Shown piece by piece: positions 18,918 to 28,070 of a stretch of DNA of 57,078 nt. The notes below the pieces were generated by a model, which saw only the letters and a list, made by a program, of their open reading frames with translations, made no database searches and was not told the DNA's origin. Origin of the DNA: Bradyrhizobium acaciae (GTDB taxonomy: Bacteria; Pseudomonadota; Alphaproteobacteria; Rhizobiales; Xanthobacteraceae). The stretch is taken from NCBI RefSeq assembly GCF_020889785.1, contig NZ_JACMYK010000035.1:1-57078 (forward strand). Reading direction: 5' to 3'. A program made the translations under genes and the position numbers. Within the stretch, counting starts at the first letter, position 1, and each line of letters starts with the position of its first letter.

Positions 18918-19241
18918 ATGCTGAACCGCGACGAAGACATCCTGCAGGCCGCCGAGACCTGGCAGAAGCAGGGCCATGGCGTCGCCCTCGCCACCGTGGT
19001 CGAGACCTGGGGCTCGGCGCCGCGCCCGGCCGGCTCGAGCCTCGTCATCAATGACGATGGCACGTTCCTAGGCTCGGTCTCCGGCGGCTGCGTCGAGGGC
19101 GCAGTGGTCACTGAGGCGCTCGACGTGATCGCGAGCGGCCAGCCCAAAATGCTCGAATTCGGCGTCGCCGACGAGACCGCCTGGAATGTCGGCCTGTCCT
19201 GCGGCGGCACCATCCGCGTGTTCGTCGAGAAGGTCGGCTAG
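18918..19241 (+). CDS. XdhC/CoxF family protein, N-terminal-domain type
   Basis: 107 residues matching the XdhC_CoxI domain alone: TVVETWGSAPRPAGSSLVIN, GSVSGGCVEGAVV and the conserved LSCGGTIRVFVE. XdhC proteins bind Mo-bis-dinucleotide cofactor and insert sulfurated cofactor into apo-enzymes. Here the N- and C-domains are two separate genes, two bases apart, which is common in cox clusters. Confidence 0.88.
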   Translation: MLNRDEDILQAAETWQKQGHGVALATVVETWGSAPRPAGSSLVINDDGTFLGSVSGGCVEGAVVTEALDVIASGQPKMLEFGVADETAWNVGLSCGGTIRVFVEKVG

Positions 19242-19243
19242 CC

Positions 19244-19945
19244 GTGAAACTCGAGATCCTGAAAGAGTTGAACGTCGAGCGTGCCGCGCGCCGTCCGGTC
19301 ATCATCGTCACCGACACCGCCAATGGCGATCAGCGCCTGGTCAAGGCCGCCGACATCGCCGCCGATCCGCTGCGCGCCGAACTTTCAAAGCAGCTGCGGA
19401 TGGGTAAGAGCGGCAATGTCGAGGTCGGGGATAAGAAGCTGTTCCTCAACGTCTACGCGCCGACCGCAAAGCTCGTGATCATCGGCGCGGTCCATATCAG
19501 CCAGGCGCTGGCGCCGCTGGCGCGCTCGCTCGACTATGACGTCACGGTGGTCGATCCGCGCACCGCGTTTGCGAGCCCCGAGCGTTTCCCCGACGTGCCG
19601 CTGGTCGCCGAGTGGCCCGACGTCGCGCTGCCGCCGCTCAACGTCGATCGCTACACCGCGTTTGTCGCGGTGACGCATGATCCGAAGATCGATGATCCGG
19701 CGCTGCTGCACGCCTTCGACCGCGACTGCTTCTATATCGGCGCACTCGGTTCGCGAAAGACCCATGCCAAGCGTGCCGAGCGGCTGCGCGCGCAGGGCGC
19801 AAAAGACAGCGACATCGCGCGCATCCACGCCCCGATCGGGCTCGACATCGGCGCGGTGTCGCCGTCGGAGATCGCGGTTGCGATCATGGCCGAGATCACC
19901 GCGCAGCTGCGTCTGCCTCCCAAAGAAAAAGAAGAAGCGGCATGA
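19244..19945 (+). CDS. XdhC family protein, Rossmann-domain type
   Basis: 233 residues from GTG 19244. Contains the XdhC Rossmann domain: LVIIGAVHISQALAPLAR (the nucleotide-binding glycine region) near 79, VTVVDPR near 105, VAVTHDPKIDDPAL near 142, YIGALGSRKTHAKR near 162 and the family-typical C-terminal IHAPIGLDIGAVSPSEIAVAI. It works with the preceding gene in Mo-cofactor insertion. Its last four bases (ATGA) overlap the next gene's start. Confidence 0.88.
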   Translation: MKLEILKELNVERAARRPVIIVTDTANGDQRLVKAADIAADPLRAELSKQLRMGKSGNVEVGDKKLFLNVYAPTAKLVIIGAVHISQALAPLARSLDYDVTVVDPRTAFASPERFPDVPLVAEWPDVALPPLNVDRYTAFVAVTHDPKIDDPALLHAFDRDCFYIGALGSRKTHAKRAERLRAQGAKDSDIARIHAPIGLDIGAVSPSEIAVAIMAEITAQLRLPPKEKEEAA

Positions 19946-21546
19946 AGTTCGGTCCCGCCAGTCCGGCCGACGCGATTGGCGGCGTCACCGTGCATACGCT
20001 CCGCCAGGGCACGCTGGTGCTCAAGAAAGGCACCACGATCGGCCCGGATGAGGTTGAGGCGCTGACCAAGGCCGGCGTCAAGGAGGTCGTCGTGGTGCGG
20101 CTGGAGGAGGGCGACGTCTCCGAGGACGTTGCGGCCGCAAGCATCGCGCAGGCGGTGGCGGGCGAGGGCGTCAATGTCGAGCGCGCCTTCACCGGCCGCG
20201 CCAATCTGTTCGCGGCACGCCCCGGCGTGCTGGTGGTCGACCGCGCCGCGGTCGATCGCATCAACGGCGTCGACGAGGCCATCACCTTCGCCACCCTCGC
20301 GGCATACAAGCCGGTGGTCGAAGGCGAGATGATCGCAACCGTCAAGCTGATCCCGTTCGGCGTCGAGGGGCGCTTGCGCGATGCCGCCGTCGCAGTCGCC
20401 GGCAAGGACACGCTGCGGATCGCGCCTTACGTGATCAAGAAGGTCGGCGTGGTCTCGACGCTGTTGCCGGGCCTCGCACCGAAGGTGATCGACAAGACGC
20501 TGCGCGTCACCGCCGAGCGTCTGGCGCCGGCCGGTGCGACAATCATTGCCGAGCGCCGCGTGCCGCATGACGAAACCGTGCTCGCAGGTGCGATCAAGGA
20601 ATTGCTCGGCTTGGGAGCCGAACTCGTCATCGTCTTCGGCGCCTCGGCGATCGCCGACCGGCGCGACGTGATCCCCGCGGCGATCACCGAGATCGGTGGC
20701 GCGATCGAGCATTTCGGCATGCCGGTCGATCCCGGCAATCTGCTCTTGATCGGCAGCGCCGGCGGCGTGCCGGTCCTGGGCGCGCCGGGCTGCGCGCGCT
20801 CGCCGGTCGAGAACGGCTTTGACTGGGTGCTGATGCGGCTGCTCGCCGGCATCAAGGTGACGCGGTCGGATCTCACCGGCATGGGCGTCGGCGGCCTGCT
20901 GATGGAGATCGTGACGCGGCCGCAGCCGCGCACCGTGCCCGACACCGAAGGCAACCGCAATGTCGCGGCGATCGTGCTCGCCGCCGGCCGCTCGACCCGG
21001 ATGGGCGGCCCCAACAAGCTGCTTGCCGAGCTCGACGGCAAGAAGCTCGCGCGTATCGTCGCCGAGCAGGCGCTGGCCTCGAAAGCCTCGGAGGTGATCG
21101 TGGTCACCGGGCATCAGGCCGATCTGGTCGAACAGGCGCTCGATGGCCTCAAGGTCAGGTTCGTCCGCAACCCGGATTTCGCCGGCGGCATTGCCAGCTC
21201 GGTGAAGGCAGGCATCTCGGCGGTCTCCGACGGTGCCGACGGCGCGGTCGTCTGTCTCGGCGACATGCCGCTGATCGATGCCGGGCTGATCGACCGTCTG
21301 ATCGAGACTTTCGCGCCCGATCGCGGCCACCTGATCGCGGTCCCCGTCAGCGAGGGCCGCCGCGGCAATCCGGTCTTGTGGTCGCGGCGCTTCTTCAGGG
21401 AATTGATGACGCTCGACGGCGACATCGGCGCACGCCATCTGATCGCCAAGCACGCGGAGGTGGTCGCGGAGGTCCCGGTCGAAGGCAACAGCGCCTTCCT
21501 CGACATCGATACGCCGCAGGCGCTGGAAGCCGCGCGGCGCAACTAG
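19942..21546 (+). CDS. Molybdopterin-binding/MocA-like cytidylyltransferase fusion
   Basis: 534 residues. Residues 1-330 form a molybdopterin-binding (MoaB/MogA/MoeA-like) part, with VFGASAIADRRDVIP near 231-245, GNLLLIGSAGGVPVLGAPGC near 265-284. Residues 341-534 are a nucleotidyltransferase with the signature AAIVLAAGRSTRMGGPNKLL at 342-361, VVTGHQADLV and GDMPLID. It most likely makes molybdopterin cytosine dinucleotide, the cofactor form of CO dehydrogenase-type enzymes. It overlaps the previous XdhC gene and ends the cox operon. Confidence 0.88.
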   Translation: MKFGPASPADAIGGVTVHTLRQGTLVLKKGTTIGPDEVEALTKAGVKEVVVVRLEEGDVSEDVAAASIAQAVAGEGVNVERAFTGRANLFAARPGVLVVDRAAVDRINGVDEAITFATLAAYKPVVEGEMIATVKLIPFGVEGRLRDAAVAVAGKDTLRIAPYVIKKVGVVSTLLPGLAPKVIDKTLRVTAERLAPAGATIIAERRVPHDETVLAGAIKELLGLGAELVIVFGASAIADRRDVIPAAITEIGGAIEHFGMPVDPGNLLLIGSAGGVPVLGAPGCARSPVENGFDWVLMRLLAGIKVTRSDLTGMGVGGLLMEIVTRPQPRTVPDTEGNRNVAAIVLAAGRSTRMGGPNKLLAELDGKKLARIVAEQALASKASEVIVVTGHQADLVEQALDGLKVRFVRNPDFAGGIASSVKAGISAVSDGADGAVVCLGDMPLIDAGLIDRLIETFAPDRGHLIAVPVSEGRRGNPVLWSRRFFRELMTLDGDIGARHLIAKHAEVVAEVPVEGNSAFLDIDTPQALEAARRN

Positions 21547-21547
21547 C

Positions 21548-21688
21548 TCTATCCGCCGTCGTCCCGGCGAAGGCCGGGACCCATTACCACCGAAGGTGGT
21601 TGTTGCGCGACGTGGGGCCACAGCTTCTTTCAACAACTCTATCCTGTGGTTATGGGTCCCTGCTTCCGCAGGGACGACGGGTGGATAG
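21548..21688. repeat. Palindromic intergenic repeat, family C
   Basis: Outer arms CTATCCGCCGTCGTCCC and GGGACGACGGGTGGATAG are inverted copies with one-base differences, enclosing GGCGAAGGCCGGGACCCAT and ATGGGTCCCTGCTTCC. It fills the gap after the cox operon and may be a small non-autonomous element or strong terminator-like hairpin. Confidence 0.75.
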
Positions 21689-21766
21689 AACTCGTCTCAA
21701 CCCGTCATTCACCATCTAGCAACGACCCCTGCGTACAGTCCGCGCCGGACTTTGGGGGATTTCCGC

Positions 21767-22174
21767 TTGATCATTTCGACCGCCGCCGCGCAGCGTCGCG
21801 CGCTGACGATTCTCGTCCTGACATTGCTGCTCGGCGCCACGCGTTTCTCGGTGGAAACCTTCGTCCCCAAGGCGCACGCGGCCGGCGCGTTCGCGGTCGG
21901 CAAGTGCGGGGCGTATGGCCAGGCCTACGACTATACGGCGGAAGGTGCGGCGCGTGCCGCGGCGCTGAAACAGTGCAAGGGCGACTGCACGACGGTCACC
22001 ATGAAACGCGCCTGTGCCGCGCTCTCGATCGACATGAAGAATCCCTGCGGCGCGCATGGCTATGCGGTGGCGCCAAAGATCTCTGGCTCGCTCAATGCCG
22101 CCACCCGCAAATGCTACGAATATGGCGGCAAGGAGTGCGTGATCCGCGCCTGGGCCTGCGACGCCAAGGGGTAG
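21767..22174 (+). CDS. Exported DUF4189-domain protein
   Basis: About 135 residues, starting at TTG 21767 with GGGGGA eight bases upstream; TTG 21752 is an alternative. N-terminal signal peptide RRALTILVLTLLLGATRF, cleaved near KAHAA. The mature part has the DUF4189 pattern: CGAYGQAYDYTAEGAARAAALKQCKGDCTTV, then CAALSIDMKNPCGAHGYAVAPK. Its eight or so Cys suggest disulfides in the periplasm. No enzymatic function is known for this family. Confidence 0.85.
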   Translation: MIISTAAAQRRALTILVLTLLLGATRFSVETFVPKAHAAGAFAVGKCGAYGQAYDYTAEGAARAAALKQCKGDCTTVTMKRACAALSIDMKNPCGAHGYAVAPKISGSLNAATRKCYEYGGKECVIRAWACDAKG

Positions 22175-22331
22175 GCGCGGGCGGCGTGCCAGCGACCAAG
22201 GCGTGTAGTGCGCGCTGGTACAGGCTACGCTGCTTGCGCTTGCGGGAAACGAACGTCAGGGTTTGACGGGCAGATGAGGGATGCTTCGCCGGCACTGGCG
22301 GTTGCCCTCATCCCGCGGATACACTGTACCC

Positions 22332-22742
22332 ATGCAGTTCGACACCAAGATCGCGGTCGTGATCCGCACCGACCTGGAAGTCTGGCAGAAGCTCAACGTG
22401 GCGTCCTTTCTTGCCGGTGGCATCGCAGCTAGCTTTCCCGAATGCATCGGCGAGAATTACGAGGACGGGTCAGGGACGAAGTATCTCTCCCTGATCGGCC
22501 AACCGATCCTGATCTACGGCGCCGACGGGCCTGCGCTTTCGCGGGCGCTGGAGCGCGCGCTGGCGCGCGACGTGCGACCCGCGCTCTACACCGAGGATAT
22601 GTTCAAGACCACGCATGATGCCGCCAACCGCGAGGTGGTGAGGGCGGTCGCGCGCACCGACCTCAATCTGGTCGGCCTCGCCTTTCGCGCAGAGCGCAAG
22701 GTGGTCGACAAGGTCCTCGACGGGTTGAAGTTTCATACATAG
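22332..22742 (+). CDS. DUF2000 family protein
   Basis: 136 residues from ATG 22332 (MQFDTKIAVVIRTDLEVWQKLNV). Matches DUF2000: the start TKIAVVIR, the central GTKYLSLIGQPILIYGAD, and C-terminal VRAVARTDLNLVGLAFRAERKVVDKVLDGL. These are small cytoplasmic proteins with an unassigned peptidyl-tRNA hydrolase-like fold (from memory). The gene is single. Confidence 0.82.
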   Translation: MQFDTKIAVVIRTDLEVWQKLNVASFLAGGIAASFPECIGENYEDGSGTKYLSLIGQPILIYGADGPALSRALERALARDVRPALYTEDMFKTTHDAANREVVRAVARTDLNLVGLAFRAERKVVDKVLDGLKFHT

Positions 22743-22754
22743 CGCGCTCTCTCT

Positions 22755-22794
22755 CGTCATTCCGGGGCTCGCGCTACGCGCGCCCGGAATGACG
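22755..22794. repeat. Palindromic intergenic repeat, family A copy 2 (short form)
   Basis: CGTCATTCCGGGGCTCGCGC and GCGCGCCCGGAATGACG form an almost perfect hairpin, a shortened family A element without the inner arms. It sits 13 bases past the DUF2000 stop. Confidence 0.82.
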
Positions 22795-22938
22795 AAGGGG
22801 CGCGGGGCAACGAAGCCGCAAGACCACGCCCGCATGCCTGGTGACGGGCATCATCCGGAAATGGGACGCGGTGATTTGATCGCGCTCAAGCCAGCGAACA
22901 GCAACCTTTCGTAAGGGAATGCGCTGCTCGTATTCGAA

Positions 22939-22972
22939 TTGACAATGACTGACCAGTCAGTCATAATTTGGC
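22939..22972 (+). promoter_or_regulatory. Promoter with operator for the TetR efflux operon
   Basis: -35 TTGACA (22939-22944), 17 bases, -10 CATAAT (22962-22967). The spacer contains a perfect inverted repeat ATGACTGA (22945-22952), CCAG, TCAGTCAT (22957-22964). The ATG of the TetR gene starts at 22973, about where transcription should start. The operator lies inside the promoter, so autorepression is expected. Confidence 0.8.
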
Positions 22973-23698
22973 ATGACCAAGCGCACTCAAAAGACGACCC
23001 GCACCCAGCCCGCCAAACGCCGGACCACGATCCGCGCTGCGGCGGCGAGGATCCCGAAGGTGACCTCGGCGGAGCTGGCCGAGCCGAAGCCGCCGGCGAA
23101 CCGCGCCGGTAAATCGGCGGAGCGGCGCGCGGCGATTATCGAGGCGGCGATGGATGAGTTCATCGCGCGCGGCTATGCCGCGGCGCGGCTCGACGACGTC
23201 GCCAAGCGCGCAGGCGTCGCCAAGGGAACGCTCTATCTCTACTTCAAGGACAAGGAGACGATGTTCGAGGAGCTGATCCGCACCGCGCTGGTGCCGCTGA
23301 TCAGCCGCATGACCGCGCTGCCCGCCATCACCGGTCCGGTGCGCGACGCGGTGGAGGGATTTGCCGAGACCTTCATCCGCGAGGTCGTCTCCACCCGGCG
23401 CGGCGACATTATTCGTTTGATCGTGTCGGAAGGGCCGCGCTTTCCGGCGATCGCCGATTTCTATTTCCGCGAGGTGGTGTCGAAGGGCCTGACCGGCATG
23501 AAGGCGCTGGTCCAGCTCGCGATCACGCGCGGCGAGATCAAGCATCGCGAGCTCGGAGACTTTCCGCAGCTGGTCGTCGCACCGGCCATCGTCGCGGTGA
23601 TCTGGCAGAGCCTGTTTGCCCGGCACGCGCCGCTCGATGGGCTCGCGATGTTCAAGGTTCATCTCGATCTGATCTTCGGCGAACGGAGGAAGACATGA
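22973..23698 (+). CDS. TetR/AcrR family transcriptional regulator
   Basis: 241 residues. The first ~45 residues are basic and low-complexity (KRTQKTTRTQPAKRRTT). The helix-turn-helix is residues ~50-95: RRAAIIEAAMDEFIARGYAAARLDDVAKRAGVAKGTLYLYFKDKE. The C-terminal ligand domain follows. The stop overlaps the next gene's start (ATGA), so it is the first gene of regulator-HlyD-ATPase-permease. It probably represses the operon until an efflux substrate binds. Confidence 0.9.
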   Translation: MTKRTQKTTRTQPAKRRTTIRAAAARIPKVTSAELAEPKPPANRAGKSAERRAAIIEAAMDEFIARGYAAARLDDVAKRAGVAKGTLYLYFKDKETMFEELIRTALVPLISRMTALPAITGPVRDAVEGFAETFIREVVSTRRGDIIRLIVSEGPRFPAIADFYFREVVSKGLTGMKALVQLAITRGEIKHRELGDFPQLVVAPAIVAVIWQSLFARHAPLDGLAMFKVHLDLIFGERRKT

Positions 23699-24480
23699 CC
23701 GCGTCGCGCCTGATGAAGCTCGTGACAGCCGTTGCGCTGGCGGCGGCGCTGGCGGGTTGCAAGGAGAAGCGCGATCCAGGCTTCCAGGGCTGGGTCGAGG
23801 CCGACATGATCTTTGTCAGCCCCGACGAATCCGGCCGCGTCATCAAGCTCAACGTGCGCGAGGGCGACGAGGTCAAGCCCGGCGATCTGCTCTATTCGGT
23901 CGACGACGATCTGCAACGCGCCGATCTCAACCAGAACAACGCGACGCTCGCGAATGCCCAGCAGAGCTATGACCGCGCGGCCTCGCTGCGCGGCACCGGC
24001 GCCGGCACCCAGGCCAACCTCGATTCCGCGGTCTCCGCGCTGCGCGTCGCGGAGGCACGCGTCGTCACCTCGCAGACAAGGCTCGACCGCCGCAAGGGCT
24101 TTGCGCCGATCGCGGGCTCGATCCAGCAGATCTATTTCCGCGAGGGTGAGATGGTGCAGGCGCAGCGGCCGGTGCTGTCGATCATGCCGCCCGGCAACAT
24201 GAAGCTGCGCTTCTTCGTGCCGGAGACCGAATTGCCGAAGCTCGCGCTCGGCGACGAGGTCAAGGTGACCTGCGACAATTGCGCGGCCGATCTCACCGCC
24301 AAGATCTATTTCATCGCCACCACGGCGGAGTACACGCCGCCGGTCATCTACAGCCTCGATGAGCGCAACAAGCTGGTCTATCTGATCCAGGCGCGGCCGA
24401 GCCGGCCCGATGTGCTGCGGGTCGGCCAGCCGATCAGCATCTACCTCAATCCCAAGACGCCGGTGGCGGATCGCAGATGA
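23695..24480 (+). CDS. HlyD-family periplasmic adaptor lipoprotein
   Basis: 261 residues with a lipoprotein signal ending LAGC (Cys22). Domains: barrel-sandwich/lipoyl (GRVIKLNVREGDEVKPGDLLYSVDD near 45), a helical hairpin (NQNNATLANAQQSYDRAASL), second half lipoyl (FAPIAGSIQQIYFREGEMV), and beta barrel (LRFFVPETELPKLALGDEV). It is the membrane-fusion protein of an ABC exporter of the YbhGFSR type. Overlaps both neighbours by 4 bases. Confidence 0.9.
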   Translation: MTASRLMKLVTAVALAAALAGCKEKRDPGFQGWVEADMIFVSPDESGRVIKLNVREGDEVKPGDLLYSVDDDLQRADLNQNNATLANAQQSYDRAASLRGTGAGTQANLDSAVSALRVAEARVVTSQTRLDRRKGFAPIAGSIQQIYFREGEMVQAQRPVLSIMPPGNMKLRFFVPETELPKLALGDEVKVTCDNCAADLTAKIYFIATTAEYTPPVIYSLDERNKLVYLIQARPSRPDVLRVGQPISIYLNPKTPVADRR

Positions 24481-25436
24481 ACGACTCCCCGACCAGCGCG
24501 CGGTCCGACGCACCCTCCATTGCGATCGATGTGAAGGGTCTGACCAAATCGTTCAGCGGACGTGAGGTGGTCCATGACCTGTCGATGCAGGTCAAGCGCG
24601 GCGAAATCTACGGCTTCCTCGGCCCCAACGGCAGCGGCAAGACCACGACCATTCGCATTCTCTGCGGCCTGCTGACACCAGACAGCGGCGAGGGCAGCTG
24701 CCTCGGCTACGACATCCGGCGCGACGCCGACAAGATCAAGCGCAAGGTCGGCTATATGACCCAGCGCTTCAGCCTCTACCAAGACCTGTCGGTGCGCGAG
24801 AATCTGGAATTCGTGGCGCGGCTCTACGGGATGCCCGATGCGCGCGGCGCTGCGCGCGACACGATCGCACGCATCGGGCTGAAGGGCCGCGAGGAGCAAC
24901 TCGCCGGTGAACTGTCCGGCGGCTGGAAGCAGCGGCTCGCGCTCGGCGCCTGCACGCTGCCCAATCCGCAATTGCTGCTGCTCGACGAGCCGACCGCCGG
25001 CGTCGATCCCAAGGCGCGCCGCGATTTCTGGAACGAGATCCACGCGCTCGCCGCCGAGGGCCTGACCGTGCTGGTCTCGACCCACTACATGGACGAGGCC
25101 GAGCGCTGCCATGAGATTGCTTACATCGCCTATGGCCATCTCCTGGCGCATGGCACTGTCGACGAGGTGATCGCGAAGTCCGAGCTGTCGACCTGGTTGG
25201 TCACGGGCGAGGATTTCAACGGGCTGATGGCCGAGCTCAACGGCAAGCCGGGCGTCGACATGGTGGCGCCGTTCGGCACCAGCCTGCACGTCTCCGGCCG
25301 CGACAAGGCGGCGCTGGAGACCGCGATTGCGCCCTACCGCGGTGATTCGAAGTGGCACTGGCAGGCGGGCGAGCCGTCGCTCGAAGACGTCTTCATCGAT
25401 CTGATGGGGCGCTCCAGAGATAATTTCCAGGGATGA
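24477..25436 (+). CDS. ABC transporter ATP-binding protein (YbhF-like)
   Basis: 319 residues. Walker A GPNGSGKTT at 49-57, signature LSGGWKQRLALG near 145, Walker B LLLLDEPTAGVDPKARRDFW near 164, H-loop STHYMDE. LSGGW instead of LSGGQ is usual for the YbhF/drug-exporter group. Only one ATPase domain is present, whereas E. coli YbhF has two. It energises the permease encoded next. Confidence 0.92.
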   Translation: MNDSPTSARSDAPSIAIDVKGLTKSFSGREVVHDLSMQVKRGEIYGFLGPNGSGKTTTIRILCGLLTPDSGEGSCLGYDIRRDADKIKRKVGYMTQRFSLYQDLSVRENLEFVARLYGMPDARGAARDTIARIGLKGREEQLAGELSGGWKQRLALGACTLPNPQLLLLDEPTAGVDPKARRDFWNEIHALAAEGLTVLVSTHYMDEAERCHEIAYIAYGHLLAHGTVDEVIAKSELSTWLVTGEDFNGLMAELNGKPGVDMVAPFGTSLHVSGRDKAALETAIAPYRGDSKWHWQAGEPSLEDVFIDLMGRSRDNFQG

Positions 25437-25442
25437 CTTCCG

Positions 25443-26606
25443 ATGAGCGCAACGGAAACGATCCAGAACGGTGAGGAGAGGGAGCCGGCGTTCGGCTTCT
25501 GGCGGCGCAGCTATGCGATGCTGGTCAAGGAATTCATCCAGCTTCGCCGCGACCGCGTCTCCTTCGCCATGATTATCATCATCCCGGTGATGCAGCTCCT
25601 GTTGTTCGGCTTCGCCATCAACACCACGCCGCGTCATCTTCCGACCGCCGTGCTGTTGCAGGAGGATTCCGACCTCGGGCGCTCGATCCTGAAGGCGATG
25701 GAGAACACCTCCTATTTCCGCTTCACGCGCGAGGTGCATACGGTCGAGCAGCTCGATGAGCTGCTGCAATCCGGCAAGGTGCTGTTCGGCGTCGAGATCC
25801 CGCGCGGTTTCGAGCGCGCGGTACGGCGCGGCGACAAGCCGGCGCTGCTGGTTGCGGCCGATGCCACCGACCCCGTGGCGTCGGGGACCGCGCTCGGTAC
25901 GCTCGGGACGCTGGTGCAGTCGGCGCTGGCGCACGACCTGCATATCGGTGCTCCCCCGGAGATGCCATTCGAGATCCGCGCCCATGCCCGCTACAACCCG
26001 GCGGCGGAATCGCGGCTCAACATCGTGCCCGGCCTGGTCGGGACCATTCTCACCATGACCATGCTGATCTTCACCGCGCTGTCGGTCACGCGCGAGATCG
26101 AGCGCGGCACCATGGAAAGCCTGCTGTCGATGCCGATCAAGCCGGTCGAGGTGATGTTCGGCAAGATCATCCCGTATGTGATGGTCGGCTTCATCCAGGC
26201 CGGGCTGATCATCGGGATCGGCGTGTTGCTGTTCGGCGTACCGGTGCTCGGCAGCCTCACATTGCTGGGGCTGCTGACCACCCTGTTCATCACCACCAAC
26301 CTGTCGATCGGCTATACGTTCTCGACCATCGTGCAGAACCAGCTGCAGGCCATGCAGCTCTCGATGATGTTCTTCCTGCCGAGCATCCTACTCTCCGGCT
26401 TCATGTTTCCGTTCGCGGGCATGCCGGTCTGGGCGCAATATATCGGCGAGGGCCTGCCGCTGACCCATTTCATTCGCATCGTCCGCGCCATCATGCTGAA
26501 GGGCGCGGCGATGCCGAACCTGCGATACGACACCATCGCACTGGTCGCCCTGATGCTGTTCGCCATGACCATCGCCGTGACGCGCTTCCGCCGCACGCTC
26601 GATTGA
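25443..26606 (+). CDS. ABC-2 type exporter permease
   Basis: 387 residues; ABC-2 membrane fold. One hydrophobic segment near 40-60 (SFAMIIIIPVMQLLLFGFAI), a large periplasmic region of ~130 residues with the ABC-2 signature, then five C-terminal segments (VPGLVGTILTMTMLIFTALSV onward). Unlike the YbhS/YbhR pair there is a single permease gene, so a homodimer is likely. Last gene of the efflux operon. Confidence 0.91.
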   Translation: MSATETIQNGEEREPAFGFWRRSYAMLVKEFIQLRRDRVSFAMIIIIPVMQLLLFGFAINTTPRHLPTAVLLQEDSDLGRSILKAMENTSYFRFTREVHTVEQLDELLQSGKVLFGVEIPRGFERAVRRGDKPALLVAADATDPVASGTALGTLGTLVQSALAHDLHIGAPPEMPFEIRAHARYNPAAESRLNIVPGLVGTILTMTMLIFTALSVTREIERGTMESLLSMPIKPVEVMFGKIIPYVMVGFIQAGLIIGIGVLLFGVPVLGSLTLLGLLTTLFITTNLSIGYTFSTIVQNQLQAMQLSMMFFLPSILLSGFMFPFAGMPVWAQYIGEGLPLTHFIRIVRAIMLKGAAMPNLRYDTIALVALMLFAMTIAVTRFRRTLD

Positions 26607-26631
26607 GGCTAGTATCGATGCGACGACTGAA

Positions 26632-26708
26632 CGCCATTCCGGGGCGATGCGAAGCATCGAACCCAGAATCTCGAGATTCCGGGTTCGCTTCGCGCCCTGG
26701 AATGACAG
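26632..26708. repeat. Palindromic intergenic repeat, family A copy 3
   Basis: Arms CATTCCGGGGCGATGCGAAG and CGCCCTGGAATGACA, inner arms CCAGAATCTCGAG and ATTCCGGGTTCG. Nearly identical to copy 1 at 17595. It separates the exporter operon from the cyclase. Confidence 0.85.
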
Positions 26709-26718
26709 GGGTTAGCTA

Positions 26719-28032
26719 TTGACGGAATTTTCAGACAAGGAAAACGCCGCGGCTGACACGACCGTGTCCGCCGATTTCCACCATGCGCTGATGCGCGAGG
26801 TGATGACCACCGAGCTGCTGCGCGTCAAGGTGTTGATCGGCACCGCCGTCATGCTCGGCGCCATCAGCCTGCTGGTGTATCTGTTCGCGCCGGAGGCGGT
26901 CAGCCGGGTCTGGCACGGCAACCTCAGCCCGGTCTACATATTCTACGTGACCGGTCCGCTGATCCTGTTCGAGATCTGGGTGCACGGCGCGATCACCTGG
27001 TACATGCGCAAGGACCGCGACCTGCCGGTGATCCGGCGCTACATCGGCGTGCTGGTCGAGACCTCGCTACCGACCGTGGTGCTGGCGCTGCATATCGACA
27101 GCATGGGACGCCAGGAGGCGCTCGGCTTCGTGGCGCCGCTGATCTATTTCGTCTTCATCATTCTCTCGACGCTGCGGCTCGACTTCTGGCTCTCGACCTT
27201 CACCGGCTTCGTCGCGGCGACCGAGCTGTTCTACATGGCGGTGTTCTTTCACGCGGCCGATGGCGTCGCGGCCGATCAGGGCATCTACTATCACGCCGCG
27301 CGCAGCACGATCATCCTGATCTGCGGCGTGCTGGCCGGGGCGGTCGGCCTGCAGTTGCGACGGCAGTTCGCCGCCAGCATTGCCGCTGCCACCGCGCGCG
27401 ATCGCATCACCAATCTGTTCGGCCAGCACGTCTCGCCGCAGGTGGTCGAACGCCTGATGACGGAGGGCGCGAGCACCGGGAGCGACATTCGTCGCGTCGC
27501 GGTGATGTTCGTCGATTTCCGCAGCTTCACCGCCGGCGCGCGCACGCGTTCGCCGCAGGAGGTGGTGGATCGGCTCGACGGCGCCTTCGCGGTGCTGGTC
27601 GATATCCTCGACCGCCACGGCGGCATCGTGAACAAGTTTCTGGGCGACGGCTTTCTCGCGCTGTTCGGCGCGCCGTTCGAGGCGGGCGATGCGGCGCATC
27701 AGGCGGTCGCTGCCGCCCGCGAGATGCTGGCGGCCAACGAACGCACCAACGCGGCGTCGAGCTGGCCGCTGCGCATCGGCATCGGCGTCCATGTCGGCGA
27801 GGTCGTCGCCGGCAATATCGGCTCGCCGCGGCGCAAGGAATACACCGTGATCGGCGACACCGTGAACTTCGCCGCGCGGCTCGAGGCGCTCAACAAGGAG
27901 CTCGGCTCGCAATTCCTGATCTCGGCTGCCGTGCGCGATGCGCTCGGCGACGACTGCAAGGACGCCGTTTCGCGCGGCGAGATCCCGGTGCGGGGTTACG
28001 AGCACCCGGTGCCGGTCTGGCAATTGGGATAG
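26719..28032 (+). CDS. Membrane-bound class III adenylate/guanylate cyclase
   Basis: 437 residues if TTG 26719 is the start; the first ATG is at 26791. About five to six membrane segments span residues 35-220, e.g. LIGTAVMLGAISLLVYLF, LGFVAPLIYFVFIILSTL. The C-terminal cyclase domain has both metal Asp positions: FVDFRSFT (near 257) and NKFLGDGFLALFG (near 303), and the substrate region TVIGDTVNFAARLEALNKE. It makes cAMP or cGMP in response to a membrane signal. Substrate specificity residues were not resolved. Single gene between repeats. Confidence 0.87.
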   Translation: MTEFSDKENAAADTTVSADFHHALMREVMTTELLRVKVLIGTAVMLGAISLLVYLFAPEAVSRVWHGNLSPVYIFYVTGPLILFEIWVHGAITWYMRKDRDLPVIRRYIGVLVETSLPTVVLALHIDSMGRQEALGFVAPLIYFVFIILSTLRLDFWLSTFTGFVAATELFYMAVFFHAADGVAADQGIYYHAARSTIILICGVLAGAVGLQLRRQFAASIAAATARDRITNLFGQHVSPQVVERLMTEGASTGSDIRRVAVMFVDFRSFTAGARTRSPQEVVDRLDGAFAVLVDILDRHGGIVNKFLGDGFLALFGAPFEAGDAAHQAVAAAREMLAANERTNAASSWPLRIGIGVHVGEVVAGNIGSPRRKEYTVIGDTVNFAARLEALNKELGSQFLISAAVRDALGDDCKDAVSRGEIPVRGYEHPVPVWQLG

Positions 28033-28070
28033 GCCGTAACATCATGAGGTGTAAGGTATCTAGGTAGCTA

